NCBI RefSeq assembly: GCF_027271155.1
Contig: NZ_CP114542.1
Span: forward strand, 496,001 to 560,000
Direction: 5' to 3'
Length of the DNA: 64,000 nt
DNA from: Brevundimonas subvibrioides
Lineage (GTDB): Bacteria; Pseudomonadota; Alphaproteobacteria; Caulobacterales; Caulobacteraceae
Below, piece by piece: positions 16,106 through 24,791 of this stretch. The stretch's first letter is position 1; the number at the start of each line of letters is the position of its first letter. Both the position numbers and the translations under genes were made by a program. A model generated the notes under the pieces. It ran no database searches and had not been told where the DNA came from. It saw only the letters and a program-made list of their open reading frames with translations.

Positions 16106-17953
16106 CTATTCGTCTTCGTCCGCGTCGTCGGGAATGCTGGGCATCTCGACGGCGGGAGCCAGGGTCTTGATTTCGCCGACGACGGCGCCGGGGAAGGCCT
16201 CCATCACCGCGCGGACGAAGGGATCGGCCTCGACCTCGGCGCGCAGGGCGACGGTGGCCTTCCTTTCCTGTTCGATCAGGGTCTCGCCGCCGCCCTGACC
16301 GTTGGCGACCACGAACCACTGGCGGCCGGTCCAGTCCTTCAGCCGCGACGACAGGCGGGTGGCGAGGTTGGCCGGGGCCCCGTCGACGGGCTCGTAGGTC
16401 AGGGCACCCGGCTTGAACGACACGGGACGCACATAGCGCTGCACATCCATCTGCAGGGCGATCTCGCGCTTCTCGCCGATCAGCGCGACCACGGCCTCGA
16501 AGGTCTGCGGGTCCGGCAGGGCGGGCTGGGCCGCCGCTCTCGGGGCCATCCGGGCCGACGCACCGCCGCCGCCGCGCGGTCCACCGGCGCCGGTGCCGCC
16601 ACCTGGCCCGCCGGACAGCGGCTCGCCCGACTGCAGGCGCTTCAGCGCCTCCTCCGGCCCGGGCAGGTCGGCGGCATAGGCCAGCCGCACGATGGCCATC
16701 TCGACCGCATCGGCGGGGCTGGGCGCGCGGCGAACCTCGTCCAGCGCCTTGAGCAGCATCGACCAGGTCCGCGACAGCGTCCCGGCCGAGACCTGGGAGC
16801 CCATGGCCGCCAGTCGCTGGGCCTGATCGTTGGGCAGGCGGGTCGCGTTCGGCCCCAGCATCTTGGCGACCGCGGCTGCGTGGCAGTGTTCCAGCAGGTC
16901 GTTGGTCACCTGCACGGGGTCCGCCCCGAAGCCGTAGAGCGTGCGGAAGGTCTCCAGCGCCTCGGGTGTCCGCCCGGCCATGATCTGTTCGAACAGGGCG
17001 ATGGTCTGGCTGCGGTCGGCCAGCCCCAGCATGTCGCGGACCGTGTCGGTGGCGACGGTCTCGCCGCGCTCGCCCTGAACCAGCGCCTGATCCAGCAGGG
17101 ACAGGCCGTCGCGGACCGAACCCTCGGCGGCGCGGGCGATCAGGGCCAGGGCGTCGTCCTCGACCTTCATACCCTCCCGGGTGGCGATCCGGCCGAGGTG
17201 CTCGACGAGGATTTCCGGCTCGACGCGACGCAGGTCGAACCGCTGGCAGCGGGACAGGATGGTCACCGGCACCTTGCGGATCTCGGTGGTGGCAAAGATG
17301 AATTTGGCGTGGGGCGGCGGCTCTTCGAGCGTCTTCAGCAGGGCGTTGAAGGCCTGGTTCGACAGCATGTGCACTTCGTCGAGCACATAGACCTTGTAGC
17401 GGGCCTCGACCGGCGCATAGCGGACGGACTCCAGGATGTCGCGGATGTCGTTGACGCCCGTGTGGCTGGCGGCGTCCAGCTCCATCACGTCCATGTGCTG
17501 GCCGGCCATGATCGCCGCGTCGTGGCGGCCGTGGGCGGTCAGCTCCAGCGAAGGCCGGTCGATGACCTCGGTCTCGTTGTTCAGGGCCCGGGCCAGCAGG
17601 CGGGCGGTGGTCGTCTTGCCGACGCCCCGGACGCCAGTCAGCATGAAGGCGTGGGCGATCCGGCCGGTGGCGAAGGCATTGGTCAGGGTGCGCACCATCG
17701 CCTCCTGACCGATCAGGTCCTCGAAGGTGCGCGGCCGGTATTTGCGGGCCAGGACGGTGTAGGCCTCACCATCGTTCCGGTGCGCGTCGTCGGCGACCCC
17801 AACGGGCGGGACGGCGGCGGGTGCGACAGTCGGCCCGGCCGCCGGCGCACCGAACATGTCGTCGGTGTTCTCGTCGCGCTCATGCTTTTCGGATTCCGGG
17901 GCGTCGTCCTCCGCCCAGGGCGGATCGCCGGAATCAAGGTCGACGTCGGTCAT
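16106..17953 (-). CDS. dnaX: DNA polymerase III subunit gamma/tau
   Basis: DnaX is the ATPase of the clamp loader. The 615-aa protein has Walker A GVRGVGKTT (107-115), Walker B LDEVHML (191-197) and the sensor-1/SRC segment ILSRCQRFDLRR (232-243). The region that normally holds four zinc-binding cysteines (about 124-158) has none. An unusual acidic leader of about 60 residues precedes the AAA domain. A Gly/Ala-rich linker lies near 450-470, followed by a C-terminal tau-like domain. It is not directly followed by ybaB because of the inserted rutE-like gene. Confidence 0.95.
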   Translation of the reverse strand: MTDVDLDSGDPPWAEDDAPESEKHERDENTDDMFGAPAAGPTVAPAAVPPVGVADDAHRNDGEAYTVLARKYRPRTFEDLIGQEAMVRTLTNAFATGRIAHAFMLTGVRGVGKTTTARLLARALNNETEVIDRPSLELTAHGRHDAAIMAGQHMDVMELDAASHTGVNDIRDILESVRYAPVEARYKVYVLDEVHMLSNQAFNALLKTLEEPPPHAKFIFATTEIRKVPVTILSRCQRFDLRRVEPEILVEHLGRIATREGMKVEDDALALIARAAEGSVRDGLSLLDQALVQGERGETVATDTVRDMLGLADRSQTIALFEQIMAGRTPEALETFRTLYGFGADPVQVTNDLLEHCHAAAVAKMLGPNATRLPNDQAQRLAAMGSQVSAGTLSRTWSMLLKALDEVRRAPSPADAVEMAIVRLAYAADLPGPEEALKRLQSGEPLSGGPGGGTGAGGPRGGGGASARMAPRAAAQPALPDPQTFEAVVALIGEKREIALQMDVQRYVRPVSFKPGALTYEPVDGAPANLATRLSSRLKDWTGRQWFVVANGQGGGETLIEQERKATVALRAEVEADPFVRAVMEAFPGAVVGEIKTLAPAVEMPSIPDDADEDE

Positions 17954-18112
17954 CCGGCGACGTTACCGCGACTACGCCCCTTGATGCGACTCCGATCGAA
18001 AGAACATTCACAGAGCCGCGGCCAGGCCGACCCGCTTCATCGGATTCACGATGGAGGTCCTCCGGTGGATCGAGCCACAGGCGCGACCGGGGCCGGTGGA
18101 GGGGCCCTGTGG

Positions 18113-19408
18113 TCAGCTGTTGCCCTCTGGGCCGGGCTGGGAGGCGGGGGCCATCTCGGGGGCCGGCGTCTCGTCGTCGGTGCGCGCGGCCAGGGCCTTC
18201 AGGGCGGGGCTGATCCAGGCGACGGCAACGGCCCCGGCAAGCAGCAGCGCATTGCCGGCGAACGGGGCGAACTCCCGCCATTCGTACAGCGCGACGCCGG
18301 CCACGGGGGGCCCGAGGAAACTGAGGCCCGCCAGCGACATCATCAGCCCCGCCACCGCGCCCTGCTCATGGGGTCCCACGGCCAGCGACGATCCGGCGGT
18401 GAAGCCCGGGCGCGCGAAGCCGACGCCCATCGAAACGACCGCATAGCCGACAACCACCCCGAAATAGCCCGGCGAGGCGATGCTCAGCAGATTGCCGCCC
18501 AGCGCCAGGGCCGCGCCCCAGCGCATCAGTTCGGGTGGACGCAGCTTCAGCAGCGGGATCAGACCCCACTGGACCATGAGGGTGGCCGTCGCTCCGGCGA
18601 ACATAGCCAGGGCGATGAAGGGCTGGGCCGCGCGCGCGTCCAGCCCGGTCGTCGCCATCTCGTCGATGATGTGGAACCCCAGCACGGAGATATTGACCGC
18701 CTGCGCGCCCGTCACCAGCAGGCCGAACAGCAGGAAGTCGCGCACCCGCGGATCGCGCCACAGGCCCTTGCCGACATCGCTTCGCTGGCCGCTCGGCGAC
18801 GGGATGCGGACGACGTCTCCGGACGGCAGGAACCGCATGACGATCACCAACACGATCAGGCCGAACAGGGCGAAGACGTACATCGGCCCGGCCAGTCCGA
18901 CGAGCGGCAGGATGAACAGGGGTGACAGGACCGGCCCCAGCACCGTGCCCAGTCCCTGGGCCGAGGCCAGCAGGGACATCGCCTGGGTCCGCTCCGCCGG
19001 TCCGGTCCGGTCGGCGACATAGGCCTGGGACGCGATCGGCGCGGCCGATCCGAACACGCCATAGACGGTGCGCGCGGTGGCCATCAGGGCAAAGGCGATG
19101 ATCGGCCCCAGCCACCCCTCGATGCCGGAGGTGGCGGCCAGACCGAAGCCGGTCATCGACACCACGAAGCCGCTCATGCCGATGACGATGACCCGCTTGC
19201 GTCCCAGCGTATCCGACAGCCGCGCCCAGAACGGCGAGGTGAAGGTCCACATCAGGGCCGAGATGGCGAAGGCCCCGGCGACCAGGGTGTCCGACAGGTG
19301 AAACTGCCGTCCGATCGCGGGAAGGACCGACTGCAGCCCCATGTTCCCCGCCGCAGCGATCAGGCTGACGATGAACAGGATCATGAAGGCGGGGGATCTG
19401 GGGGACAT
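18113..19408 (-). CDS. MFS transporter, TetA/drug-efflux-like
   Basis: The 431-aa protein has about 12 predicted membrane helices. The MFS loop motif between helices 2 and 3 is FWARLSDTLGRKRVIVIG, and the motif C region is LGTVLGPVLSPLF. These features match the tetracycline/H+ antiporter group, so it is probably a proton-driven exporter at the inner membrane. The substrate is unknown. The last 25 residues are a Pro/Glu-rich cytoplasmic tail. It stands alone, with 159 bp to dnaX and a divergent SRPBCC gene upstream. Confidence 0.88.
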   Translation of the reverse strand: MSPRSPAFMILFIVSLIAAAGNMGLQSVLPAIGRQFHLSDTLVAGAFAISALMWTFTSPFWARLSDTLGRKRVIVIGMSGFVVSMTGFGLAATSGIEGWLGPIIAFALMATARTVYGVFGSAAPIASQAYVADRTGPAERTQAMSLLASAQGLGTVLGPVLSPLFILPLVGLAGPMYVFALFGLIVLVIVMRFLPSGDVVRIPSPSGQRSDVGKGLWRDPRVRDFLLFGLLVTGAQAVNISVLGFHIIDEMATTGLDARAAQPFIALAMFAGATATLMVQWGLIPLLKLRPPELMRWGAALALGGNLLSIASPGYFGVVVGYAVVSMGVGFARPGFTAGSSLAVGPHEQGAVAGLMMSLAGLSFLGPPVAGVALYEWREFAPFAGNALLLAGAVAVAWISPALKALAARTDDETPAPEMAPASQPGPEGNS

Positions 19409-19527
19409 CGGATCGGCATAGCGCCGACCCGGCCCAAGGTCACGGCCCTGGCGATCCGGTCCGAAAGCCGCGAGACACGGACGGCCCGGCGATGCAGTGT
19501 CGGCTGGACGGAACCCCGGGAGACGAC

Positions 19528-19932
19528 ATGGCCACCCTCCACATCGAACGAACCCTTCATGCCCCGGCGGACAAGGTCTGGGACGCCCTTCGGGATTTCG
19601 GTGCCCTGCATACGAAGACAGCGCCGGGCTTCATTCTGGACACGGTCGTGGAGGGCGACGTGCGGACCGTGACGTTCAACGGTGGGCTGGTCCTGCGCGA
19701 ACGGCTGATCGCCATCGACGATGAGCACCGCAGGATCGTCTACAGCATCCTTGCCGACACGTTCGAACACCACAGCGCGTCCAACACCGTCGTGCCCGAG
19801 GGCGAGGACCGGTGCCGCTTCATCTGGGTCGTGGACTTCCTGCCGGACGGTCCGAAGGAGCGTATAACCGCCATGATGAACGCCGGAATCGACGCCATAC
19901 AGGCCTCGATGGAACGAGACCCGGCCGCCTGA
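19528..19932 (+). CDS. SRPBCC-family protein (START-like fold)
   Basis: The 134-aa product begins MATLHIERTLHAPADKVWDALRDFG, the typical first strand and helix of polyketide-cyclase/SRPBCC proteins. It continues through RTVTFNGGLVLRERLIAIDDEHRRIVYSI and ends with the long C-terminal helix (ERITAMMNAGIDAIQASME). These proteins form a hydrophobic cavity that binds small ligands. No catalytic residue can be assigned. GGGAG precedes the ATG at 19528, which is chosen over 19492. It converges on the ferredoxin gene with a 5-bp gap. Confidence 0.83.
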   Translation: MATLHIERTLHAPADKVWDALRDFGALHTKTAPGFILDTVVEGDVRTVTFNGGLVLRERLIAIDDEHRRIVYSILADTFEHHSASNTVVPEGEDRCRFIWVVDFLPDGPKERITAMMNAGIDAIQASMERDPAA

Positions 19933-19937
19933 TCGGC

Positions 19938-20291
19938 TCAGTCGTCGCCGACGACCGTCAGCGTCGGCTTCAGCCGTCGCCCGTCATCCAGACCCAGCCG
20001 CGCCTTGACCTCGAACAGGTCCGCCCCGGCCGGCACGATCAACAGGGCCTTGGGGTTGGCGGCGTTGATGGCCACGACGGCATTCCGGGGACAGATGTCG
20101 AAACAGCCGGTCTGGATCACGGCCAGTTCGGCCTTGCGTCCCTTGCCGTCGCCGGGCCGGAGGTATTTCTTCAGCGCCTTTTTCAGGGTCTTGTCGCCGT
20201 CGGGGCCAAAGCCGCCGTCCAGCTTCTTCTGGCATTTCTTGCAGACCAGGACGACGTCACGCCATTTCGTCTTTGCGGTCTTGATGGCCAT
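19938..20291 (-). CDS. Thioredoxin-like [2Fe-2S] ferredoxin family protein
   Basis: The 117-aa protein has four cysteines in the order expected for thioredoxin-fold [2Fe-2S] ferredoxins: LVCKKCQKKLDGG at about 16-28, then GCFDICPRNAVVAI at about 62-75. The N-terminal part is lysine-rich. The spacing C-x2-C...C-x3-C differs a little from the classical C-x(10-12)-C pattern, so cluster type is inferred. It may act as a small cytosolic electron carrier. The partner is not evident from neighbours. Confidence 0.75.
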   Translation of the reverse strand: MAIKTAKTKWRDVVLVCKKCQKKLDGGFGPDGDKTLKKALKKYLRPGDGKGRKAELAVIQTGCFDICPRNAVVAINAANPKALLIVPAGADLFEVKARLGLDDGRRLKPTLTVVGDD

Positions 20292-20387
20292 GGGCGCTAC
20301 ATCGGTCGCGGGGTAGCCGAACGCAAGGCGCTTGCGTCGTCGCGATCCCTGACCCCATCATCTGCCGGCCCTTTCCGGAGACCGCCG

Positions 20388-21701
20388 ATGATCCGCCCCG
20401 CCCTTCTGGCCGCCGCCCTGACGCTGGCTGCCTCGCCCGCCCTGGCCCAGTCCGGCCCCGTCAGCGCCGCAGAGGTCGCCACGGCGGCCGAGGGTGTCCG
20501 GGCCGAGGTCGTCGCCTGGCGTCGCGACCTGCACCAGCATCCGGAACTGGGCCTCGCCGAGACGCGCACAGCCGCCTTCGTCGCCGAACGCCTGCGCGCC
20601 ATGGGCATCGAGGTCCGCGAGGGCGTCGGCCGCACGGGCGTCGTCGGCGTGCTTCGCGGCACCGGGACCGGGCCACAGCATGTCGTTGCCCTGCGCGCCG
20701 ACATGGACGCCCTGCCGGTGCTGGAGGCGACGGGTCTTCCGTTCGCCTCGACCGCGACCGGCACCTATCAGGGCGCGACCGTGCCGGTGGCCCATGCCTG
20801 CGGCCACGACGCCCACGTCGCCATGCTGCTGGGGGCCGCCGAGGTTCTGAGCGGGATGAAGGACCGGTTCAGCGGCACCGTCGTCTTCCTGTTCCAGCCG
20901 GCGGAAGAAGGCGTGCCGCCGGGCGAGCCCCTGGGCGGGGCGCGGCTGATGATCGAGGCGGGCGCGCTGGCGGATCCGAAAGTCGAGGCGATCTTCGGCC
21001 TGCACGTCGTGCCCGGTGTCCCGGGGACGATCTTCTATCGGCCGCAGGGCTTCATGGCGGCCTCGGACCGGGTCGACATCGTCCTGCACGGTCGCCAGAC
21101 GCACGGGGCCTGGCCCTGGCGTGGCGTCGACGTGATCGCGGTCACGGCGAATGTGATCCAGACCATCAACACCCTGACGGCCCGCACCATCGACCCGACC
21201 ACCACCCCGACGGTCTTCACCATCGCCACGATCGACGCCGGCGTCCGCTACAACATCATCCCCGAGGAGGCGACGATGGCGGGCACGCTGCGCACCTTCA
21301 ACATCGCCCAGAGGGACGCCCTGGTCGCCCGCGCCGAGGCCGCGGTCGATCACATCGCCGAAGCCTATGGTGCAACGGCCGATTTCTCGGTGCGCCAGAA
21401 CGCGGCCCTGGTGTTCAACGACGAGGCCCTGTCGGCCTGGCTGGCCCCGGTCCTGACCGAGGCGGCGGGCGAGGGCAAGGTCAATCCGGCCTCTCCGCCC
21501 ACGACGGTGGCCGAGGATTTCTCGTATTTCCAGGGCGAGGTGCCAGGGGTCTTCTACCACCTGGGGGCCACGCCGGACGGCGTCGACCCGGCCACCGCCG
21601 CGCCCAATCACTCACCCCAGTTCGACGTCAACGAGGCCGTCCTGCCGGTCGGGGTCCGCGCCCACGTCCTCAGCGCGCTGCGGTTCCTGGAACGGCCCTG
21701 A
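20388..21701 (+). CDS. Secreted M20-family amidohydrolase
   Basis: The 437-aa protein has a signal peptide (MIRPALLAAALTLAASPALA). The M20D/IAA-amino-acid-hydrolase features follow: WRRDLHQHPELGLAETRT, ALRADMDALPVLE, HACGHDAHVAMLLGAA and FLFQPAEEG, which include the di-metal ligands and catalytic Glu. A late His is in AEDFSYFQ..AAPNHSPQFD. It probably hydrolyses N-acyl or carboxypeptidase-type amide substrates in the periplasm. The start at 20388 is chosen because the longer frame from 19812 is out of family. It converges with dapE. Confidence 0.9.
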   Translation: MIRPALLAAALTLAASPALAQSGPVSAAEVATAAEGVRAEVVAWRRDLHQHPELGLAETRTAAFVAERLRAMGIEVREGVGRTGVVGVLRGTGTGPQHVVALRADMDALPVLEATGLPFASTATGTYQGATVPVAHACGHDAHVAMLLGAAEVLSGMKDRFSGTVVFLFQPAEEGVPPGEPLGGARLMIEAGALADPKVEAIFGLHVVPGVPGTIFYRPQGFMAASDRVDIVLHGRQTHGAWPWRGVDVIAVTANVIQTINTLTARTIDPTTTPTVFTIATIDAGVRYNIIPEEATMAGTLRTFNIAQRDALVARAEAAVDHIAEAYGATADFSVRQNAALVFNDEALSAWLAPVLTEAAGEGKVNPASPPTTVAEDFSYFQGEVPGVFYHLGATPDGVDPATAAPNHSPQFDVNEAVLPVGVRAHVLSALRFLERP

Positions 21702-21712
21702 GGAATGAGGCG

Positions 21713-22915
21713 TCAGGCGCGCTCGAACACGGTCTCGATGACCCGGCGATAGGCGGCCGTCAGGGCCACCAACTCGGCGACCGGCACCCGCTCGTCGATC
21801 TGGTGCATGGTCTGGCCGACCAGTCCCAGCTCCAGCACCGGGCACATCGCCCGGATGAAGCGCGCGTCGGACGTTCCCCCCGTCGTCGAGGCCTCGGGCC
21901 GGAGGCCGGTCGAGGCCTCGACCGCGTCCTGCACCGCCGTCACGAACGGGCCATGCGGCGTCAGGAAGGCCTCGCCCGAACACATATGTTCCAGGGTGAT
22001 CTGAAGCCCCGTTTCAGCCTGGACCCGCCCCGCCTCCCGGTTCAGCCAGTCGATCAGGCCGTCGCCGGTCTGGGCGGGGTTGAAGCGGATGTTCAGCCGG
22101 GCCTTCGCTTCGGCCGGGATCACGTTCGTCGCCGGATTGCCGATGTCGATGGTGGTGATCTCGAGGTTCGACGGCTGGAAGGCCTCGTAACCCTCATCGA
22201 GGACGTGCGCGTCCAGCGCCGCCAGAAGCCGCACCAGCACGGGGGCCGGATTGGCCGCGCGGGCGGGGTAGGCGACGTGGCCCTGTTTGCCGTGGACCGT
22301 GATCCAGCTGTTCAGGGAGCCGCGCCGTCCGATCTTGATCATGTCGCCCAGCAGCATCTGCGAGGACGGCTCGCCGACCACGCAGGCGTCGATGACCTCT
22401 CCTTCGGCCATCAGCGCCTCGACGACCCTTTTGGTCCCGTGAAGCGCCGGGCCTTCCTCGTCGCCGGTGATCAGGAAGGACAGGGACCCGGCCGGTTCGC
22501 CCCCGTCTTCGGCCCTGGCGGCCAGGATCTGGGACACCGCCGCGACCCAGGCGGCGATCCCGCCCTTCATGTCCACCGCGCCCCGGCCGTAGAGCAGGCC
22601 GTCCCTGACCTCGGCCTCGAACGGACCGGACGACCAGGCCGTTGCCTCGCCCGTGGGGACGACGTCGGTGTGGCCGGCGAAACAGAGGTTCGGCGAGGCC
22701 GTGCCCCGGCGGGCATACAGGTTCTCGATCCGGGCATCGGTCGCGGCCCCGGTCGAACCTTCGAACGCCATGCGCCGGCAGGTGAAGCCCAGATCGGTCA
22801 GCACCCGCTCCAGCGTGTCCATCGCGCCCGCATCGACCGGCGTCACCGACGGCCGCCGGATCAGACGCTGCGTCAGTTCGACAGGATCGATCACGGGAGT
22901 TGATGCGCCGCTCAT
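21713..22915 (-). CDS. dapE: Succinyl-diaminopimelate desuccinylase DapE
   Basis: DapE releases succinate from N-succinyl-LL-DAP in lysine/DAP synthesis. The product from 22915 is 400 aa, matching proteobacterial DapE. Motifs include LCFAGHTDVVPTGE (metal His), YGRGAVDMKGGIAAW (bridging Asp), FLITGDEEGPALHGT (catalytic Glu) and the dimer segment GRRGSLNSWITVHGKQGHVAYP. The frame upstream of MSGASTPVID is an Arg-rich shadow. It diverges from the cupin gene with 41 bp between starts. Confidence 0.95.
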   Translation of the reverse strand: MSGASTPVIDPVELTQRLIRRPSVTPVDAGAMDTLERVLTDLGFTCRRMAFEGSTGAATDARIENLYARRGTASPNLCFAGHTDVVPTGEATAWSSGPFEAEVRDGLLYGRGAVDMKGGIAAWVAAVSQILAARAEDGGEPAGSLSFLITGDEEGPALHGTKRVVEALMAEGEVIDACVVGEPSSQMLLGDMIKIGRRGSLNSWITVHGKQGHVAYPARAANPAPVLVRLLAALDAHVLDEGYEAFQPSNLEITTIDIGNPATNVIPAEAKARLNIRFNPAQTGDGLIDWLNREAGRVQAETGLQITLEHMCSGEAFLTPHGPFVTAVQDAVEASTGLRPEASTTGGTSDARFIRAMCPVLELGLVGQTMHQIDERVPVAELVALTAAYRRVIETVFERA

Positions 22916-22956
22916 GCGGTCATGCTTTAGGGGGACTTCGCCGCCACGAGAAGTGC

Positions 22957-23439
22957 ATGCCCAGGATCGACATCGACGCAGCCCCCGAACGCAACGGGAC
23001 CGCCTATCCGCCGCCTTTCGACGCGCCGTGCCGGGATCGCCGACGCCGGCGGCTGGGCAATGCCGTCGGCCTGACACAGTTCGGCGTCAACCGGCTGGTT
23101 CTGGCCCCGGGCTGCTGGTCGTCCCAGCGGCATTGGCACACGGCCGAGGACGAGTTCGTCTGGGTCGTATCGGGCGAGGTCGTGCTGATCGAGAATGGGG
23201 GCGAGGTCGTCCTGAAGGCGGGCGACTGCGCGGGCTTTGCCAAGGGCGTGGCCAACGGGCATCACCTGGTCAATCGCTCCGACGAACCCGCCGTGGTCCT
23301 TGAGGTGGGCGGCCGGAACCCCGAACAGGATGCGGTCGACTATCCCGATATCGACCTGATGATCGCAGGAGATGGCGACACCGCCTATCGCCACAAGGAT
23401 GGAACGCCCTATGAAACTCCGTCCGGACGCGTGAAGTGA
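22957..23439 (+). CDS. Cupin-domain protein
   Basis: The 160-aa protein has one cupin barrel: LAPGCWSSQRHWHTAEDEFVWVVSGEVVLIENGGEVVLKAGDCAGF is motif 1 with the metal-type histidines, and NGHHLVNRSDEPAVVLEVGGR is motif 2. The C-terminal stretch (YPDIDLMIAGDGDTAYRHKDGTPYE) is found in a common proteobacterial subgroup of unknown substrate. The start MPRIDIDAAPERNG is chosen at 22957. Its stop overlaps the GTG start of the next transporter gene, which suggests one operon. Confidence 0.85.
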   Translation: MPRIDIDAAPERNGTAYPPPFDAPCRDRRRRRLGNAVGLTQFGVNRLVLAPGCWSSQRHWHTAEDEFVWVVSGEVVLIENGGEVVLKAGDCAGFAKGVANGHHLVNRSDEPAVVLEVGGRNPEQDAVDYPDIDLMIAGDGDTAYRHKDGTPYETPSGRVK

Positions 23440-24686
23440 CCGACGCACCCGAGGCTCACGGCACCAATCCGTGGGCGATCAACGATTTCCGGCTGATCTG
23501 GCTGGGGCGGATCGCCGCCGTCCTGGCCATCCAGATCCAGTCCTCCGCCCTGTTGTGGCAGGTCTATGAGATCGCACGCCGGGACCATCCGATCGCGGAG
23601 GCCAGCCTGTATCTGGGTCTCGTCGGTCTGGCCCAGTTCATACCGCTGCTGGCCCTGACCCTGCCGGCGGGCGAGATGGCCGACCGGCGCGATCGCAAGC
23701 GCACCGTCGTCCTTGCCATCGTCGCCGAAGGGGTCTGCGCCCTGTCCTTCCTGGCCATGGCGATCCACGGCAGCCCGCCGCTGTGGGGCCTGTTGCTGGT
23801 GGCCTTCGGGTTCGGGGCCTCGCGGGCGTTTCTGGCCCCGGCCAGCCAGGCCTTCCTGCCCATGGTCGTCGGCCGGGCCGCCCTGCCGCGCGCCATCGCC
23901 GCCCAGTCCATCGCCTTCCAGACCGGGGCCATCGCCGGTCCGGCCCTGGGCGGGGTCATCGTCGGCCTGTCGGTGCCCCTGGCCTACGCGTCTTCGCTGA
24001 CCCTGTTCTTCCTGGGGCTCGCCTGCTTTGTAATGATCCGCACCAGCGGCAAGCCCTCGCCGATCGAGGGGGGCGTGGGGCGGTGGCAGGCGGTCAAGGA
24101 CGGCCTGAGATACGTCTGGGACACCAAGATCGTGCTGGGGGCCATCTCGCTGGACCTGATCGTGGTCCTGTTCGCTGGCGTGGCCCTGCTGACCCCCATC
24201 TTCGCACGCGACATCCTGCATGTCGGCCCCGAGGGGTTCGGCCTGCTGCGGGCCTCGTTCGGCGGCGGCGCCTTCCTGATGGCGCTGGTGCTGGCCCGCT
24301 ATCCCCTTCCGGGCAAGGGCGGGGTGCTGATGTTCGCCTCCGTTGCCGTGTTCGGCCTGTGCACCGTCGTGTTCGGCCTGTCGAAGATCGTCTGGATCAG
24401 CGCGGCGGCCCTGTTTATCGGCGGCGCGGCCGACATGATCAGCGTCAACATCCGCCAGACCCTGATCCAGCTGTCGACGCCCGATCACATGCGCGGGCGG
24501 GTGTCGTCGGTGTCGATGCTGTTCATCGGTGCCTCGAACGAACTGGGCGAGGCCTATTCCGGGCTGATGGTGCGCGTCCTCGGACCCATCGGTGCGGCGG
24601 TCTTCGGCGGCGTCGGGGCCCTGACCGCGACCGGGCTTTGGGCGAGGCTGTTCCCGGACCTCAGGAAGGCCGACAAGCTGGTGTGA
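23436..24686 (+). CDS. MFS transporter, MFS_3/EntS-like
   Basis: The 416-aa protein shows about 12 predicted membrane helices and the loop motif AGEMADRRDRKRTVVLAIV between helices 2 and 3. NDFRLIWLGRIAAVLAIQIQSSALLWQVYEI at the N-terminus and MRGRVSSVSMLFIGASNELGE near the end are typical of the MFS_3 group that includes enterobactin exporters. Direction and substrate are inferred to be export of a small molecule. The GTG start overlaps the cupin stop by 4 bp. A heptamer-repeat hairpin follows the stop. Confidence 0.87.
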   Translation: MTDAPEAHGTNPWAINDFRLIWLGRIAAVLAIQIQSSALLWQVYEIARRDHPIAEASLYLGLVGLAQFIPLLALTLPAGEMADRRDRKRTVVLAIVAEGVCALSFLAMAIHGSPPLWGLLLVAFGFGASRAFLAPASQAFLPMVVGRAALPRAIAAQSIAFQTGAIAGPALGGVIVGLSVPLAYASSLTLFFLGLACFVMIRTSGKPSPIEGGVGRWQAVKDGLRYVWDTKIVLGAISLDLIVVLFAGVALLTPIFARDILHVGPEGFGLLRASFGGGAFLMALVLARYPLPGKGGVLMFASVAVFGLCTVVFGLSKIVWISAAALFIGGAADMISVNIRQTLIQLSTPDHMRGRVSSVSMLFIGASNELGEAYSGLMVRVLGPIGAAVFGGVGALTATGLWARLFPDLRKADKLV

Positions 24687-24690
24687 AGAG

Positions 24691-24783
24691 AGGCAGTAGG
24701 CAGTAGGCAGTAGGGAATAGGGATTAGGGACTGGTGGGCTGCGGCTCAGGCAAACTTCCACTGCCTACTGCCTACTGCCTGCC
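24691..24783. repeat. Inverted repeat built of 7-bp units (GGCAGTA type)
   Basis: The left arm (24691-24729) has three GGCAGTA units followed by degenerate GGGAATA and GGGATTA units. The right arm (24759-24783) has the complementary TACTGCC units. The arms flank a 29-bp centre and occupy nearly the whole convergent gap between the MFS gene and dcd. The design is the same as at 1350-1445. Confidence 0.75.
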
Positions 24784-24791
24784 GTCCCCAA

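Noticed and set aside
15956..18925. Open frame of 989 codons on the plus strand
   Set aside because: Antisense to dnaX and the MFS gene, with low-complexity Gly/Arg/Gln-rich translation and no domain.
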